Of a stretch of DNA of 64,000 nt, positions 52,593-61,830 are shown piece by piece (positions within the stretch are counted from its first letter, which is position 1; every line of letters begins with the position of its first letter). Location of the stretch: contig NZ_JABAGC010000004.1 of assembly GCF_012843905.1 (NCBI RefSeq), positions 1 through 64,000 on the forward strand, read 5' to 3'. Source of the stretch: Clostridium sp. SM-530-WT-3G (lineage in GTDB: Bacteria; Bacillota; Clostridia; Clostridiales; Clostridiaceae). The notes under the pieces are model-generated. The model was not told where the DNA came from and made no database searches. It was given only the letters and a program-made list of their open reading frames with translations. A program made the translations under genes and the position numbers.

Positions 52593-53432
52593 TTAAAAAC
52601 TCCCACTACTTCCTCCATGTTCTTCTCCAGATGAACTTGTATGTGTACTGCTTCCACTATCATTATCCTTTGGCTTTTCTACTTTTATTATAGTATCATA
52701 TAAAAACACATCATTTTCATAACTAAGCTCAAAGCTGTTAGGCACAATATAATTATCTGCACAATTCTGCATTTCAACTGTCTTTAATTGTTTTTTCCAT
52801 GTGCTAAGAATTATAAATGCAATAACTGCTCCAATACATAAACTACCTAAAATCCATATTGAAGATACTGGTTCTTTAGGTAGATTACCTGAATCATATG
52901 GAGTTCCTGTATAAGCCTGAGTCAAGTAATCATCACAATAATCTAAAAATACTGAAAATGCTTCTTCATATTTACCACTACTTAAATTAGTAATAACATC
53001 TTTCATCATATATTTCTGTCCTGCATCTGTAAATGCGGTTATACCATAACCATGAGTAGAAATAGCCCATTCATGCTCATTCATAGCTATTAAAAATAAT
53101 ATTCCATCTTTGTTTTGCCCAATACCATATCCATTGTAATCAAAAAAATCATCTGTATATTCTGTTGGAGTTTTGCCTTCTATAGAATTTACTGTAACAA
53201 TTGCTATATCACATTTCTGTCTTTCACTTATTTCATCAGCTTTACTTAACAATGATTTTTCTTCACTATCTGTTAAAATATCAGCATTATCAACAATTCT
53301 ATCAAACAGCCTTTTATCTGGAATATTATTTACGTTTTTATTATCAGCATAAGAAGGCACGGGAAGAATACAAACTAATAATGCTAAAGTCATTATAATA
53401 CTCATAAACCTACATATAATGTGTCTTTTCAT
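52593..53432 (-). CDS. TPM-domain membrane protein (YgcG/YdjH-like)
   Basis: 279 residues from the ATG at 53432 (MKRHIICRF), 8 bases after AAGGAGG; a longer frame starts inside the preceding gene. Signal peptide to about VPSYA (30); TPM domain (about 40-165: RIVDNADILTDSEEKSLLSKADEI, then FLIAMNEHEWAISTHGYG); a membrane helix (about 192-212); and a C-terminal tail ending SSSGEEHGGSSGSF, a Gly/Ser tail common in this family. TPM domains may act as phosphatases or assembly factors at the envelope. Third gene of the SPFH/zinc-ribbon/TPM operon. Confidence 0.85.
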   Translation of the reverse strand: MKRHIICRFMSIIMTLALLVCILPVPSYADNKNVNNIPDKRLFDRIVDNADILTDSEEKSLLSKADEISERQKCDIAIVTVNSIEGKTPTEYTDDFFDYNGYGIGQNKDGILFLIAMNEHEWAISTHGYGITAFTDAGQKYMMKDVITNLSSGKYEEAFSVFLDYCDDYLTQAYTGTPYDSGNLPKEPVSSIWILGSLCIGAVIAFIILSTWKKQLKTVEMQNCADNYIVPNSFELSYENDVFLYDTIIKVEKPKDNDSGSSTHTSSSGEEHGGSSGSF

Positions 53433-53445
53433 AATCCAAGCCTCC

Positions 53446-54543
53446 TTACAATAATGAATATAGCCACATTGCTGCATATATAACTGCTCCAAAAACTAAT
53501 GTATAGATAGTAAAGTATCTCCAATATATAGATTTATCCATAGGAAGATTCCCCACAAACTTTCCTGTCTGTCCATTCATAGCAAAAATATATTTTTCAT
53601 TATTCCAAGTAGTATTCAAAATCCATACTGGATAAAGTACATATTTTACATTACCATTCTCAATTTGAATATTACTATTCTCAAGTTGTACTTTATCATA
53701 TTTAGCTACAGTTTCCTTAAAAGCACTTTCTGTAGTATTTTTAATTCTTTCATTAGCTCTAGTTATACTTTCTTCTGAATTAATATCATACTTATCTGCT
53801 AAATACCCAGCAAGATATGCAGTTTGAAATTCAACAGCTTCACTAAAATCAAAGGGTTCAATAGATTCCATAAGGTCATTATCAATTTTTGATGCGCCAT
53901 CTACTGGTATATATTCAAATTCCACACTACCACTACGTAATACCATATAATAACTTTTTCTTGTATAATTATAGTTTGAATCACTCCAGTATTCATAATT
54001 TTCACCCGTATATCTCATATCAGCAGAAGCAGAACCATTAAACAACCAGAAAGGAATATACATCCCCTTTATTTCATCAATATGATTTTGATTTTTAAAT
54101 ACTTTAGGAAGAAGCTTTTTTCCCATAAGATGTTTATTAAGTTCTTCCTTTGCTTTTTTCTTACTAAGCTTGAATGGAATAATATATTCTGGCCGAAGTT
54201 TTCCAGAAAATTGCCCCTTTATAACTACAGGACTTCCACAATAAGGACAAGAAGAAGCCCCTGTATTTTCATCTGAAACTATCTCTCCACCACATGATTC
54301 ACACAAATATACCTTCATATTCTTCTGTTCTTCATCCTGCCACTCACTTCCCTCAGGCATATCCCATGATATATTAGAATTATTATCTTTTTTTAGCTCC
54401 TCATCAAATGATTTCAATGCCTCCATTTCAAATTCTGTATCACAATAAGGACACTTCATCTTTTGAATAGTACTATCAAATTCAATTGCTCCACCACAGC
54501 ATGGACATTTATATTCTAATGTTTCGCTTATTGTACTCACCAC
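53446..54543 (-). CDS. TFIIB-type zinc-ribbon membrane protein (YdjG-like)
   Basis: 365 residues, GTG start. Two zinc ribbons: CPCCGG ... CPYC (about 13-34) and CESCGG ... CPYCGS (about 80-103). An αβ region follows (LRPEYIIPFKLSKKKAKEELNKHL, then GMYIPFWLFNGS) and a single C-terminal membrane helix (about 340-362). This is the layout of Bacillus YdjG-type proteins that work with PspA and SPFH partners in envelope stress. No pspA is adjacent. Thirteen bases separate it from the TPM gene. Confidence 0.85.
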   Translation of the reverse strand: MVSTISETLEYKCPCCGGAIEFDSTIQKMKCPYCDTEFEMEALKSFDEELKKDNNSNISWDMPEGSEWQDEEQKNMKVYLCESCGGEIVSDENTGASSCPYCGSPVVIKGQFSGKLRPEYIIPFKLSKKKAKEELNKHLMGKKLLPKVFKNQNHIDEIKGMYIPFWLFNGSASADMRYTGENYEYWSDSNYNYTRKSYYMVLRSGSVEFEYIPVDGASKIDNDLMESIEPFDFSEAVEFQTAYLAGYLADKYDINSEESITRANERIKNTTESAFKETVAKYDKVQLENSNIQIENGNVKYVLYPVWILNTTWNNEKYIFAMNGQTGKFVGNLPMDKSIYWRYFTIYTLVFGAVIYAAMWLYSLL

Positions 54544-54572
54544 TCTTCTATTAATATTTTTATAAATATCAT

Positions 54573-55970
54573 TTATTTAATATCTTCATCATTAAAGGGA
54601 TCTCCACATTCAGGGCAGAATTTTGGAGGGTGTGCAGGATCTTTTGGCTCCCATCCACATTTATCACATCTATAAAGTGATACACTCTGTGGTTTTTTAG
54701 CTCCACATTCACTACAGAATTTTCCCGAATTAAAAACACCACAGCTACATGTCCATCCATTATCATTTGAAATAGGCTTAGGTTTACCACAGTCAGCACA
54801 AAATTTTCCTTTATTTGTAGCACCACAACTACATGTCCACATGCCAACACTATTGTTGGTTGTATTTTGTATCTTATTAAAACTATTTTCATTTCCTTGG
54901 TTAACCATATTATTATTTTCAAATTGATTATTAAATTGGTTGTTAGAATTTTGTTGCTGTTGTTGTGCCATCTGGAAGAAATTTTGAGCATTCATATTAC
55001 TGCCTGTTTGCTGAGCCATATTCATGCCCATAAAGCCCATAATTGCTCCATTCTCATTTTTAGCAGCATTTTTCATAGCCTCAACCTGTGCATCTACAAG
55101 ACCAGCACCTGCCATACCTGCATTTTTATATACAGCTAACTTTTGAAGATCCTTAATCATCTTTTCGTCTTCAGGAGATATTGTAATAGAGTTAATTCCA
55201 AAAGATGCTATTTGTATTCCTCTTGTTTGAATCCACTTCTTTGACAGAACTTCATTAAGTGAATCTGCTATTTCTATAGTATGTCCAAGTAATGAACTAT
55301 ATCGTATTCCCATTTCAGCAATCTTAGCAAATGCTGGCTGAAGAGCAGTTAAAATTTCTGTCTTAAGCATGCTATCTATATTGTCTCTTTCATAAATGTT
55401 ATCAATATTACCACATACATTAGTATAAAAAAGCATTGGATCTATAATTTTATATGAATATTCCCCATTACAACGAATAGAAATATCTGAATCAAAACCT
55501 ATATTTTTATCTACAATTCTAAATGGAAAAGGATTTGCAGTACCATACTTATTACCCAAAATTTCCTTAGTATTAAAATAATAAATACGCTGATCCTTTC
55601 CTGTATCTCCTCCATAAGTAAAACGTTTACCAACTTGTAAAAATGTCTTTCTTATATTTCCTCCAAGACTCCCCTCAAAAATACTAGGTTCTGTTGATGC
55701 ATTCCATACAAACTGCCCCGGCTCTGCACAAAACTCTACTATCTTTCCCTGTTCAACTATTATCATGCATTGCCCATCATTTACTGATATTGTTGATCCA
55801 TTTGATATTATATTTTCTTCACCCTTTGCATTAGATGATCGTTTAGAAGTCTTTTTTTGTCCCTTTGCAACTAAAACATCTGCTTCTAAGGCATCACAAT
55901 AAAAAAATTCCTTCCACTGATCTGCCATAATTCCTCCTGCAGCACCAAGACCAGCTTTAATTAATCCCAA
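54573..55970 (-). CDS. SPFH-domain protein with C-terminal zinc ribbons (YdjI-like)
   Basis: 465 residues with a TTG start after GGAGG. SPFH/band-7 core (about 60-300: NDGQCMIIVEQGKIVEF, RFTYGG, DISIRCNGEYSYKIIDP). A Gln/Asn-rich linker (about 330-375) is followed by three zinc ribbons: CSCGATNKGKFCADCG, CSCGVFNSGKFCSECG and CDKCGWEPKD ... CPECG. Homologous to B. subtilis YdjI, sometimes called virion-core protein. SPFH proteins organise membrane domains. First gene of a three-gene operon with YdjG- and TPM-like partners. Confidence 0.88.
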   Translation of the reverse strand: MGLIKAGLGAAGGIMADQWKEFFYCDALEADVLVAKGQKKTSKRSSNAKGEENIISNGSTISVNDGQCMIIVEQGKIVEFCAEPGQFVWNASTEPSIFEGSLGGNIRKTFLQVGKRFTYGGDTGKDQRIYYFNTKEILGNKYGTANPFPFRIVDKNIGFDSDISIRCNGEYSYKIIDPMLFYTNVCGNIDNIYERDNIDSMLKTEILTALQPAFAKIAEMGIRYSSLLGHTIEIADSLNEVLSKKWIQTRGIQIASFGINSITISPEDEKMIKDLQKLAVYKNAGMAGAGLVDAQVEAMKNAAKNENGAIMGFMGMNMAQQTGSNMNAQNFFQMAQQQQQNSNNQFNNQFENNNMVNQGNENSFNKIQNTTNNSVGMWTCSCGATNKGKFCADCGKPKPISNDNGWTCSCGVFNSGKFCSECGAKKPQSVSLYRCDKCGWEPKDPAHPPKFCPECGDPFNDEDIK

Positions 55971-56314
55971 AATTATTCCTCCTAATATATAATAATTACT
56001 TAATTTATATTAATCTTTCTAATACTATATAACTTAATACTAAAATTTTTAATTATGAAAAAATAAACTTTTTATACTTCTTGCACATGATTAACTTCAA
56101 TAATATACTTATTATTAGTAACATATTTTTTTCAAGTTAAGCTTCCTAAAAAAGTTTTGTGATTAGAATTATCCTCTATAAATATACAAGGCTTTTTTAT
56201 AATTTAAGCTTATAAAAAACTAATTTATAGCAATATTTACAAATTAAACAATTAAAAATATAAATAAAATCGTGAATGTTTCTTACAAAACCTCATGAAA
56301 TGAAAGGACAGATT
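55971..56314. other. Divergent intergenic region
   Basis: 344 bases between the SPFH operon and the DUF4317 gene. It contains an imperfect Crp/Fnr-like half-dyad TGTGATTAGAATTATC at 56158-56173 with TATAAT at 56198-56203 on the plus strand. That spacing is 3 bases longer than in the three strong sites, so control of the DUF4317 gene is only a possibility. Confidence 0.35.
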
Positions 56315-57763
56315 ATGAGAAAAAAAGATATTTTAGAATTAAAAAAAAGATTAAAAAAAGATGACTGTACATTTACAAAGATGTGCGGTTGCTATGTAAA
56401 TGGAGAAAAAAACATAATATTAAAGTTTAATGAGACTTTTTTAAATCTAGATGAAGATGAATTTTTTAAATACTTAGAAATTGCTAAAAAAACATTATCA
56501 GGTACTATTGGAAACAACCTTTTAAATCTTGAATTTCCTTTTGAGCAAGAAGAAGAAGGTGGCAGACAATACGATCTTATGAAACTTAAAAGAAGCTGTC
56601 TTAAGGATGAAGCACTTCTTGATGAATTTTATAACAATGTTATAGATAACTATGATTATGAAGGTAATTTCTTAATACTTCTTTTCCATGATGCTTATGA
56701 CGTAATAATTAAAACAACAGACAATTCAAAACTTGATGAATCTGAAGAAGTTTATGAATATATTTTATGTGCTATATGCCCTGTATCACTATCAAAACCT
56801 GGGTTAAGCTATCACCCTGAAGAAGATAGAATTGGTGCAAGAGAAAGAGACTGGGTTGTAGAAGCACCTTCAAATGGATTTATATTTCCAGCTTTTATAG
56901 ACAGAGGTTCAGATATACATTCAGTTATTTATTACACAAAAAATCCTAAAGATACTCATCCAGAACTTGTTGAAGGAACTTTAGGTTGTGAACCTGTAAG
57001 AACTGCTGCTGAACAAAAAGAAACATTTACAAACATAATAAAAAATGCTGTAGGCAGTGATGATGAAAAATCTGATAACTTAATCATGGAAATTCAAGAT
57101 ACATTAAATACTATGATAGATGACCATGAAGCAATAAATGGTACAGAAGCAGAACCAAAGCTTCTTACAAACAATGCAATATCAGATCTTCTTGTTGAAA
57201 GTGGTGTACCAGAAGAAATATGCGCAAAAATTGAACAATCATATACTGAAGAATTCGGAGATACACCTCCTGTTGCAGACAATTTATTAGACAGTAAAAC
57301 TTTAGCTAAAAATGAACAAAGAAAAAAGGAAAAGAGACTTGAAAAACAAGTAGAAATATTAAAGAACAAGCTTGAAAGAACTCAATCTGCCGCAGAAGCT
57401 TCTTCTGTGGAAAATAACACTGATTTAGAATCGCCAATTGACGAAACTACAGATGAATATATTGATAATGCTATGGAAGATGAAGCAGTATCTATATTAA
57501 AGACTTTAAACAATGATGGTAATCTAGATGAAAGCTCTAATGCTCTACAATCTGATAATGAAACTTCTGAAGCGGCTTCTGATTTAGATTCTGCTGATAA
57601 TTCTAACAATAAAGATAATTCAAATTACGATATAGTTTTAAAAGTTAAACCAGAAAAGGTTGAACAAATTAAATATCAAATAATCGATGGTAAAAAATAT
57701 CTTGTAATCCCTGTAGATGATGATGAACAAACCAATGTAAATGGCGTAGACAGGGTTCTTTAA
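56315..57763 (+). CDS. DUF4317 family protein
   Basis: 482 residues from ATG 56315 (MRKKDILELKKRLKKD), 7 bases after AAAGGA; upstream ATGs lack a ribosome site. The N-terminal three quarters match the DUF4317 pattern (CTFTKMCGCYVNGEKNI, GLSYHPEEDRIGARERDWVV, PSNGFIFPAFIDRGSDIHSVIYYTKN). The C-terminal part is a Lys/Glu coiled coil followed by an acidic Asn/Asp/Ser-rich linker and a short conserved end (YQIIDGKKYLVIPVDDDE). Cytosolic, function unknown. Monocistronic with a terminator. Confidence 0.85.
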   Translation: MRKKDILELKKRLKKDDCTFTKMCGCYVNGEKNIILKFNETFLNLDEDEFFKYLEIAKKTLSGTIGNNLLNLEFPFEQEEEGGRQYDLMKLKRSCLKDEALLDEFYNNVIDNYDYEGNFLILLFHDAYDVIIKTTDNSKLDESEEVYEYILCAICPVSLSKPGLSYHPEEDRIGARERDWVVEAPSNGFIFPAFIDRGSDIHSVIYYTKNPKDTHPELVEGTLGCEPVRTAAEQKETFTNIIKNAVGSDDEKSDNLIMEIQDTLNTMIDDHEAINGTEAEPKLLTNNAISDLLVESGVPEEICAKIEQSYTEEFGDTPPVADNLLDSKTLAKNEQRKKEKRLEKQVEILKNKLERTQSAAEASSVENNTDLESPIDETTDEYIDNAMEDEAVSILKTLNNDGNLDESSNALQSDNETSEAASDLDSADNSNNKDNSNYDIVLKVKPEKVEQIKYQIIDGKKYLVIPVDDDEQTNVNGVDRVL

Positions 57764-57769
57764 TCTATA

Positions 57770-57807
57770 AAAATTAAGCGGTTATAAAAAATAGCCGCTT
57801 AATTTTT
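57770..57807 (+). terminator. Terminator of the DUF4317 gene
   Basis: 14-bp stem AAAATTAAGCGGTT / AGCCGCTTAATTTT (one mismatch at the loop), then TACC; also usable from the minus side. Confidence 0.8.
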
Positions 57808-57844
57808 ACCCTACCCATACCTGAAGATACTCCAGTTACATCTC

Positions 57845-58471
57845 CTAAATCTCTATATTTCTTTTAATAATCAGCATATTATAAATATATTTTAATTTTA
57901 CAAAACTGCTGATAACAGTTACTGTAGTAACAAAAACTAATATAGCCTCAATTAATTCTCCACTATAAATATAATCAAAATAATTAAAAGTAACTACTAT
58001 CAATGGAATTACATAATAAAATCCACTCGCAAGAGTTCCTAATAAATCATAAAAATAATTCTGCCCCTTATTGCCTTTGAATTTAACTTTTGATTTCAGT
58101 AGTCTTGAACTTAATACAAATTCTAAAAACTTATATACAATCACAATTATGAAGTAAAAATTAATTAAATCATAAACACATAAAGTAACTAATCCAGCAA
58201 AAATATATACAAAATCCAAGTAAATATCTAATAACTGCCCTATTTGTGTTGCTACTTTATATCTTCTTGCAAGCTTTCCATCTATAAAATCTGAAAAAAT
58301 AATTAGCATGGATATAATAATTGAGTTTAATCCATATGATTGTTCTTTTGTATTTAAATAATATATTAAATTATATATAAACATAAATATTAATGGGATT
58401 CGCACTAAAGTTATAGTATTAACCAAACAGAATGCATGAATATTTCTAATCTTATATAATTCTTTAATCAT
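57845..58471 (-). CDS. CDP-alcohol phosphatidyltransferase
   Basis: 208 residues with about six membrane helices. The complete family signature D-xx-DG-xx-AR-x8-G-xxx-D-xxx-D is seen at 61-86 (DFIDGKLAR, G78, D82, D86). Such enzymes transfer a phosphatidyl group from CDP-diacylglycerol to an alcohol such as glycerol-phosphate, inositol or serine; which one is not clear, and the protein is not a typical PgsA. No good ribosome site. It lies 21 bases after the flavodoxin-like gene, so the two are probably co-transcribed. Confidence 0.85.
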   Translation of the reverse strand: MIKELYKIRNIHAFCLVNTITLVRIPLIFMFIYNLIYYLNTKEQSYGLNSIIISMLIIFSDFIDGKLARRYKVATQIGQLLDIYLDFVYIFAGLVTLCVYDLINFYFIIVIVYKFLEFVLSSRLLKSKVKFKGNKGQNYFYDLLGTLASGFYYVIPLIVVTFNYFDYIYSGELIEAILVFVTTVTVISSFVKLKYIYNMLIIKRNIEI

Positions 58472-58492
58472 AAAAATACTTTGAAAATCATA

Positions 58493-59026
58493 CTATCCAA
58501 GTATGCTTCTAACTTTATTTATAGGTGCATTTTTATCTACATCAAAATCTGATTTTACCACTTTAAATGCTCCAGTTGCTTTCCCATTGAAACTATCCAT
58601 AAATTCCTTAGATTCATCCTTATCATTAAGATTTCCCACACAATAGCAGATTACCTTTCCATCACCATAATTAACAATAGAATCTGCATATTTCTTTATC
58701 TGTGAAGATGTTTGAGATGCATATACTGGTGAACCAAATAGTATAAGATCATATTTTGAAAGGTCTTTTTCTAAATAATCACCTGGCTGATTAAGTACAA
58801 CATTATAACCATCCTTAACTAATCCTTCTCCTATGGATTGAGCCACTTTATCAGCATATGATGACCTTCCTTTTTGATATACTATAATTGCATTTTTTTT
58901 ACTAGAGTCATTTCCAAGTTTTATAGGATTATTTTTGTTTTCTGCATCATTTGCTTTGCATATCCAGACAACACTTATAAATGCTACGGCTATTACTGCA
59001 CCAACTATTAACAATACTTTTTTCAC
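58493..59026 (-). CDS. Membrane-anchored flavodoxin-fold protein
   Basis: 177 residues with a GTG start after AGGAG. An N-terminal helix (about 4-24) anchors the protein, followed by a flavodoxin-like fold: IIVYQKGRSSYADKVAQSIGEGL, DLILFGSPVYASQTSSQIKKY and VICYCVGNLNDKDESKEFMD. The phosphate loop is QKGRSSYA rather than the T/S-x-TGxT type, closer to the menaquinone-dependent protoporphyrinogen oxidase/HemG subgroup. Whether it binds FMN is unsure. Twelve bases after the HNH gene, so part of the same unit. Confidence 0.8.
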   Translation of the reverse strand: MKKVLLIVGAVIAVAFISVVWICKANDAENKNNPIKLGNDSSKKNAIIVYQKGRSSYADKVAQSIGEGLVKDGYNVVLNQPGDYLEKDLSKYDLILFGSPVYASQTSSQIKKYADSIVNYGDGKVICYCVGNLNDKDESKEFMDSFNGKATGAFKVVKSDFDVDKNAPINKVRSILG

Positions 59027-59038
59027 ATGAAATCACTC

Positions 59039-59485
59039 CTATAATTTTAATTTTTCTACTTGAATATTTTTTTCTATTTCTTCAATTCCTTCGTAAACTT
59101 TGCATAATAGATTAAATAGATTTTCCATCTCTTCATCATTGAGTTTTTCAAACATCATATGAAGTATCTGCTTTTGTACCTCTGATCTTGTATCAAAATA
59201 ATCCCTTTTAGACTTATGAACCTTGACCTTTTTGCTGGCAGGCTGTTTTCTTATATATTTTAGATAACTGCTTATTTTATCATCCTCTTCAAGAGCATCC
59301 AATGTATTCAATCTTATAGCTAATTCTTTATTAGTGTACAAAGCATGGATCTGCTTATGACAGTTTTCACAGAGCCATGCCACTTCTCCATCTTTGCCAC
59401 CTTCTTCTCTAGGTATAAGGTGATGTTCTGTAACCTTTGGAACTCCTTCTCTTTTACATAATTCACATACATACGTATACTTCAT
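59039..59485 (-). CDS. HNH endonuclease-domain protein
   Basis: About 148 residues from the ATG at 59485 (MKYTYVCELCKRE), preferred over a start three codons earlier because the AGGG site would be too close to that one. The HNH motif is complete: zinc Cys pairs CELC and CENC, EHHLIPREEGG and CHKQIHALY. The C-terminal half is charged and helical with no known domain. Small stand-alone HNH proteins of this type may be nucleases of phage or defence origin, but the housekeeping neighbours give no clue. Confidence 0.82.
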   Translation of the reverse strand: MKYTYVCELCKREGVPKVTEHHLIPREEGGKDGEVAWLCENCHKQIHALYTNKELAIRLNTLDALEEDDKISSYLKYIRKQPASKKVKVHKSKRDYFDTRSEVQKQILHMMFEKLNDEEMENLFNLLCKVYEGIEEIEKNIQVEKLKL

Positions 59486-59515
59486 TATGATCATCCCTAA
59501 CGATTTATATTTTGA

Positions 59516-60862
59516 TTAAAAGCCTCTTTCTTTTAGTTTTTTCAAAATATCTACATAACATTCACAAACATCATAGCCTTTTATATCTATCCTCAATAAA
59601 TCTATAACATCACCGTGGGAAATACCTTTATTATCTGTTTCTATAAGACCTAAAAAATCTCCCCACTTTGCAGATTCTACTCCAACTAATCCATCATTTT
59701 CACCGTCAAAAGTTTTTGCAAGTAAATAGCCTGCATTTAAAGGAAATGGAGAGGAGAGTACATTTTTCATCTTAGATGTAATACTCTGATATAAAACATC
59801 TTCTGAATCTACAACTTTATTATTAAACTCTCTGCACTTTTCTGCTGTAAGGTCTGTTACTCCACCTAAAAAATCTGGATTTTTATCACCAAGTTTAATA
59901 AATGTCTTATTGTAATTCTGCGCAACAAGTTTTTTAAATTTATCTGGTATTTTATCTAATAAAAAATCAACATATCTACATCCCCTATGAGGCGTATTAA
60001 TTGTTGTAAGAGATGCCACATATTTTGATAGGCCTAAACAGCTTATAGCATATCTTGAATCAAGACCTCCTTTTGAATGAGCTATAATATTTACTTTTTC
60101 GCATCCTGTTTCATTTATTATCTTCATAATATTTTCTTTTAACTCTTGTGCACTTTTGCTTACAGAATTTGATGACTGCTGATGTCCATAATATATTTCT
60201 GCTCCATTTCTAATTAACTCCTTTGGAATCCTGCCCCAGTAATTTATAAAAAGCCAGTCTCTAAAGAATATACCATGAACTAATACAACTGGATATTTAG
60301 TCTTACAAACTTCACTTTCTCTTCTCTGCTCATTTCTAAACATCTTTTCTTTCTCTAAATAATATTCATATCTGACTTTTTTATATGAACTCCTTAAAAT
60401 AACAATATTTATAGCTGGAGCCCACCAAAAAAGTATAATTAGTATTCTGTTTATAATTCCTAAGTTTCTGGATGTAAACATCATTCTAATAAATCCATTT
60501 ACAAATGGGATAAACAATGTAATTATGGCTATTATGCAATTGATAATTAATATTTCTTTATCTATTTCTAAATATTTAAATAAAACTTGTGAAACATATA
60601 AGATTATTTCTATAAATGCAACTAATGCACAGTCTACAACAAGAGTATATCCACTTCTCATAATACTTAATCTTCTACTTAGTTTTTCCTTTGATGATGG
60701 TACAACATTTACGTATAAATAAGCTCCTAACAAAATAACTATAATTAATACATAAAAGGTACTACTAGTAGGTAATACTCTGATTATAATTAAACTATTC
60801 ATAAGTGCAAAAAATATTATAATATTTCTTATATGTGTCCAGAACTTTCCTTCAGGGTACAC
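59516..60862 (-). CDS. Membrane-linked α/β-hydrolase (lipase-like)
   Basis: 448 residues with a GTG start after AAGGAG. About five membrane helices (residues 10-170) precede a lipase domain: oxyanion strand YPVVLVHGIFFRDW, nucleophile elbow AHSKGGLDSRYA and NTPHRGCRYVDFL, with a candidate His in KGISHGDVIDLLR near the C-terminus. It resembles PGAP1/triacylglycerol-lipase-type enzymes acting on lipids at the membrane. Substrate unknown. First of four tightly spaced minus genes running to the CDP-alcohol phosphatidyltransferase, hinting at a lipid-related operon. Confidence 0.82.
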   Translation of the reverse strand: MYPEGKFWTHIRNIIIFFALMNSLIIIRVLPTSSTFYVLIIVILLGAYLYVNVVPSSKEKLSRRLSIMRSGYTLVVDCALVAFIEIILYVSQVLFKYLEIDKEILIINCIIAIITLFIPFVNGFIRMMFTSRNLGIINRILIILFWWAPAINIVILRSSYKKVRYEYYLEKEKMFRNEQRRESEVCKTKYPVVLVHGIFFRDWLFINYWGRIPKELIRNGAEIYYGHQQSSNSVSKSAQELKENIMKIINETGCEKVNIIAHSKGGLDSRYAISCLGLSKYVASLTTINTPHRGCRYVDFLLDKIPDKFKKLVAQNYNKTFIKLGDKNPDFLGGVTDLTAEKCREFNNKVVDSEDVLYQSITSKMKNVLSSPFPLNAGYLLAKTFDGENDGLVGVESAKWGDFLGLIETDNKGISHGDVIDLLRIDIKGYDVCECYVDILKKLKERGF

Positions 60863-60980
60863 TTATTTCACTCCTTCAGTTAATATTTATACTTATATAT
60901 ATTTGATTTTAATAATATAATAACAACTCCTTTTTAAAAAATAGTATTATTTCTCCTATTCTCTAACATAACCTAAATTA

Positions 60981-61038
60981 AAAAGCTTTATTTATATTTA
61001 AAGTCTTTTACCTAACTTTTTATATAAATAAAGCTTTT
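60981..61038 (-). terminator. Terminator of the ECF S-component gene (bidirectional)
   Basis: 17-bp perfect stem AAAAGCTTTATTTATAT / ATATAAATAAAGCTTTT. Confidence 0.85.
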
Positions 61039-61095
61039 AAACTCATATTAAATTAATAATACTTATTCAATTTTATATATAAACTTCTATTTCTT

Positions 61096-61608
61096 TTAAT
61101 TTAATGCAATTTGAGCAAACTTCTTTTTAAGACTCGCTCTATAACATAATAATACACTACATACAGCTCCAAACATTCCCTGTAAAAATTCAAATGGAAG
61201 CTTTATCATAGCAGCTTGAATTGTACTGTATACAAATGCACGTCCTAAAGTATATCCTACAACAAGAATTATTACGCCAAGAGATACTCCAATAATGGCT
61301 CCCATTTCTTCACGATTTTTAAATATCTTATTTACACATAATGAAATCACTACTGCCTGAATTCCATGAGTTATAAGTGATACGAACATTGGTGCTGGAT
61401 AAAAAATCATATCTCCTAAAAATGCACCTACTCCTCCAACTAGAAATGCTGATAAAGGATCTAAAATAATGGCTGCTGTGCAAATAACAACATCATTTAA
61501 ATATAAATGTCCTCCTGGTACTGGTATACTAAATGAACTTAAAACTATGTTCATAGACATGAATAATGCCGTAAAAGTAATCCACTTAACTTTATTATTA
61601 ATCTCCAT
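61096..61608 (-). CDS. ECF transporter S component, substrate unknown
   Basis: 170 residues with five or six membrane helices. The segment FSIPVPGGHLYLNDVVICTAAIILDP ... GGVGAFLGDMIFYPAPMFVSLITHGIQ is typical of vitamin/nucleobase-type ECF substrate-binding subunits (ECF_transp/HmpT-like). Such proteins need EcfA/A'/T encoded elsewhere. The start follows AGAGGAG. No known vitamin riboswitch was recognised in the ~220-base leader, so the ligand cannot be assigned. Confidence 0.82.
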   Translation of the reverse strand: MEINNKVKWITFTALFMSMNIVLSSFSIPVPGGHLYLNDVVICTAAIILDPLSAFLVGGVGAFLGDMIFYPAPMFVSLITHGIQAVVISLCVNKIFKNREEMGAIIGVSLGVIILVVGYTLGRAFVYSTIQAAMIKLPFEFLQGMFGAVCSVLLCYRASLKKKFAQIALN

Positions 61609-61830
61609 ATTATATTCTCCTCTTTCCTTAATACTTATTGCAACAAGTACTAAAATGATTCAATGCATTGTTATTATTTGTAAAAGTTATCTTTTTTACA
61701 TACTATCACAAAATCACAACTACTCAAAATGTATGGATACAATATAATATTCTCAAAATTACTCTTATATATACTCAAAATAATAAAAAGTGACATTAAA
61801 ATATTATGTATTAAGTTCATACTTTACTCA

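Noticed and set aside
57808-57844. Minus-strand reading GDVTGVSSGMGR resembling the cofactor loop of short-chain dehydrogenases
   Set aside because: Only a dozen codons between a terminator and the next gene's stop; too short to claim a gene remnant.
61609-61830. Leader of the ECF S-component gene examined for a vitamin riboswitch
   Set aside because: No recognisable TPP, FMN, preQ1, folate or cobalamin core sequence.
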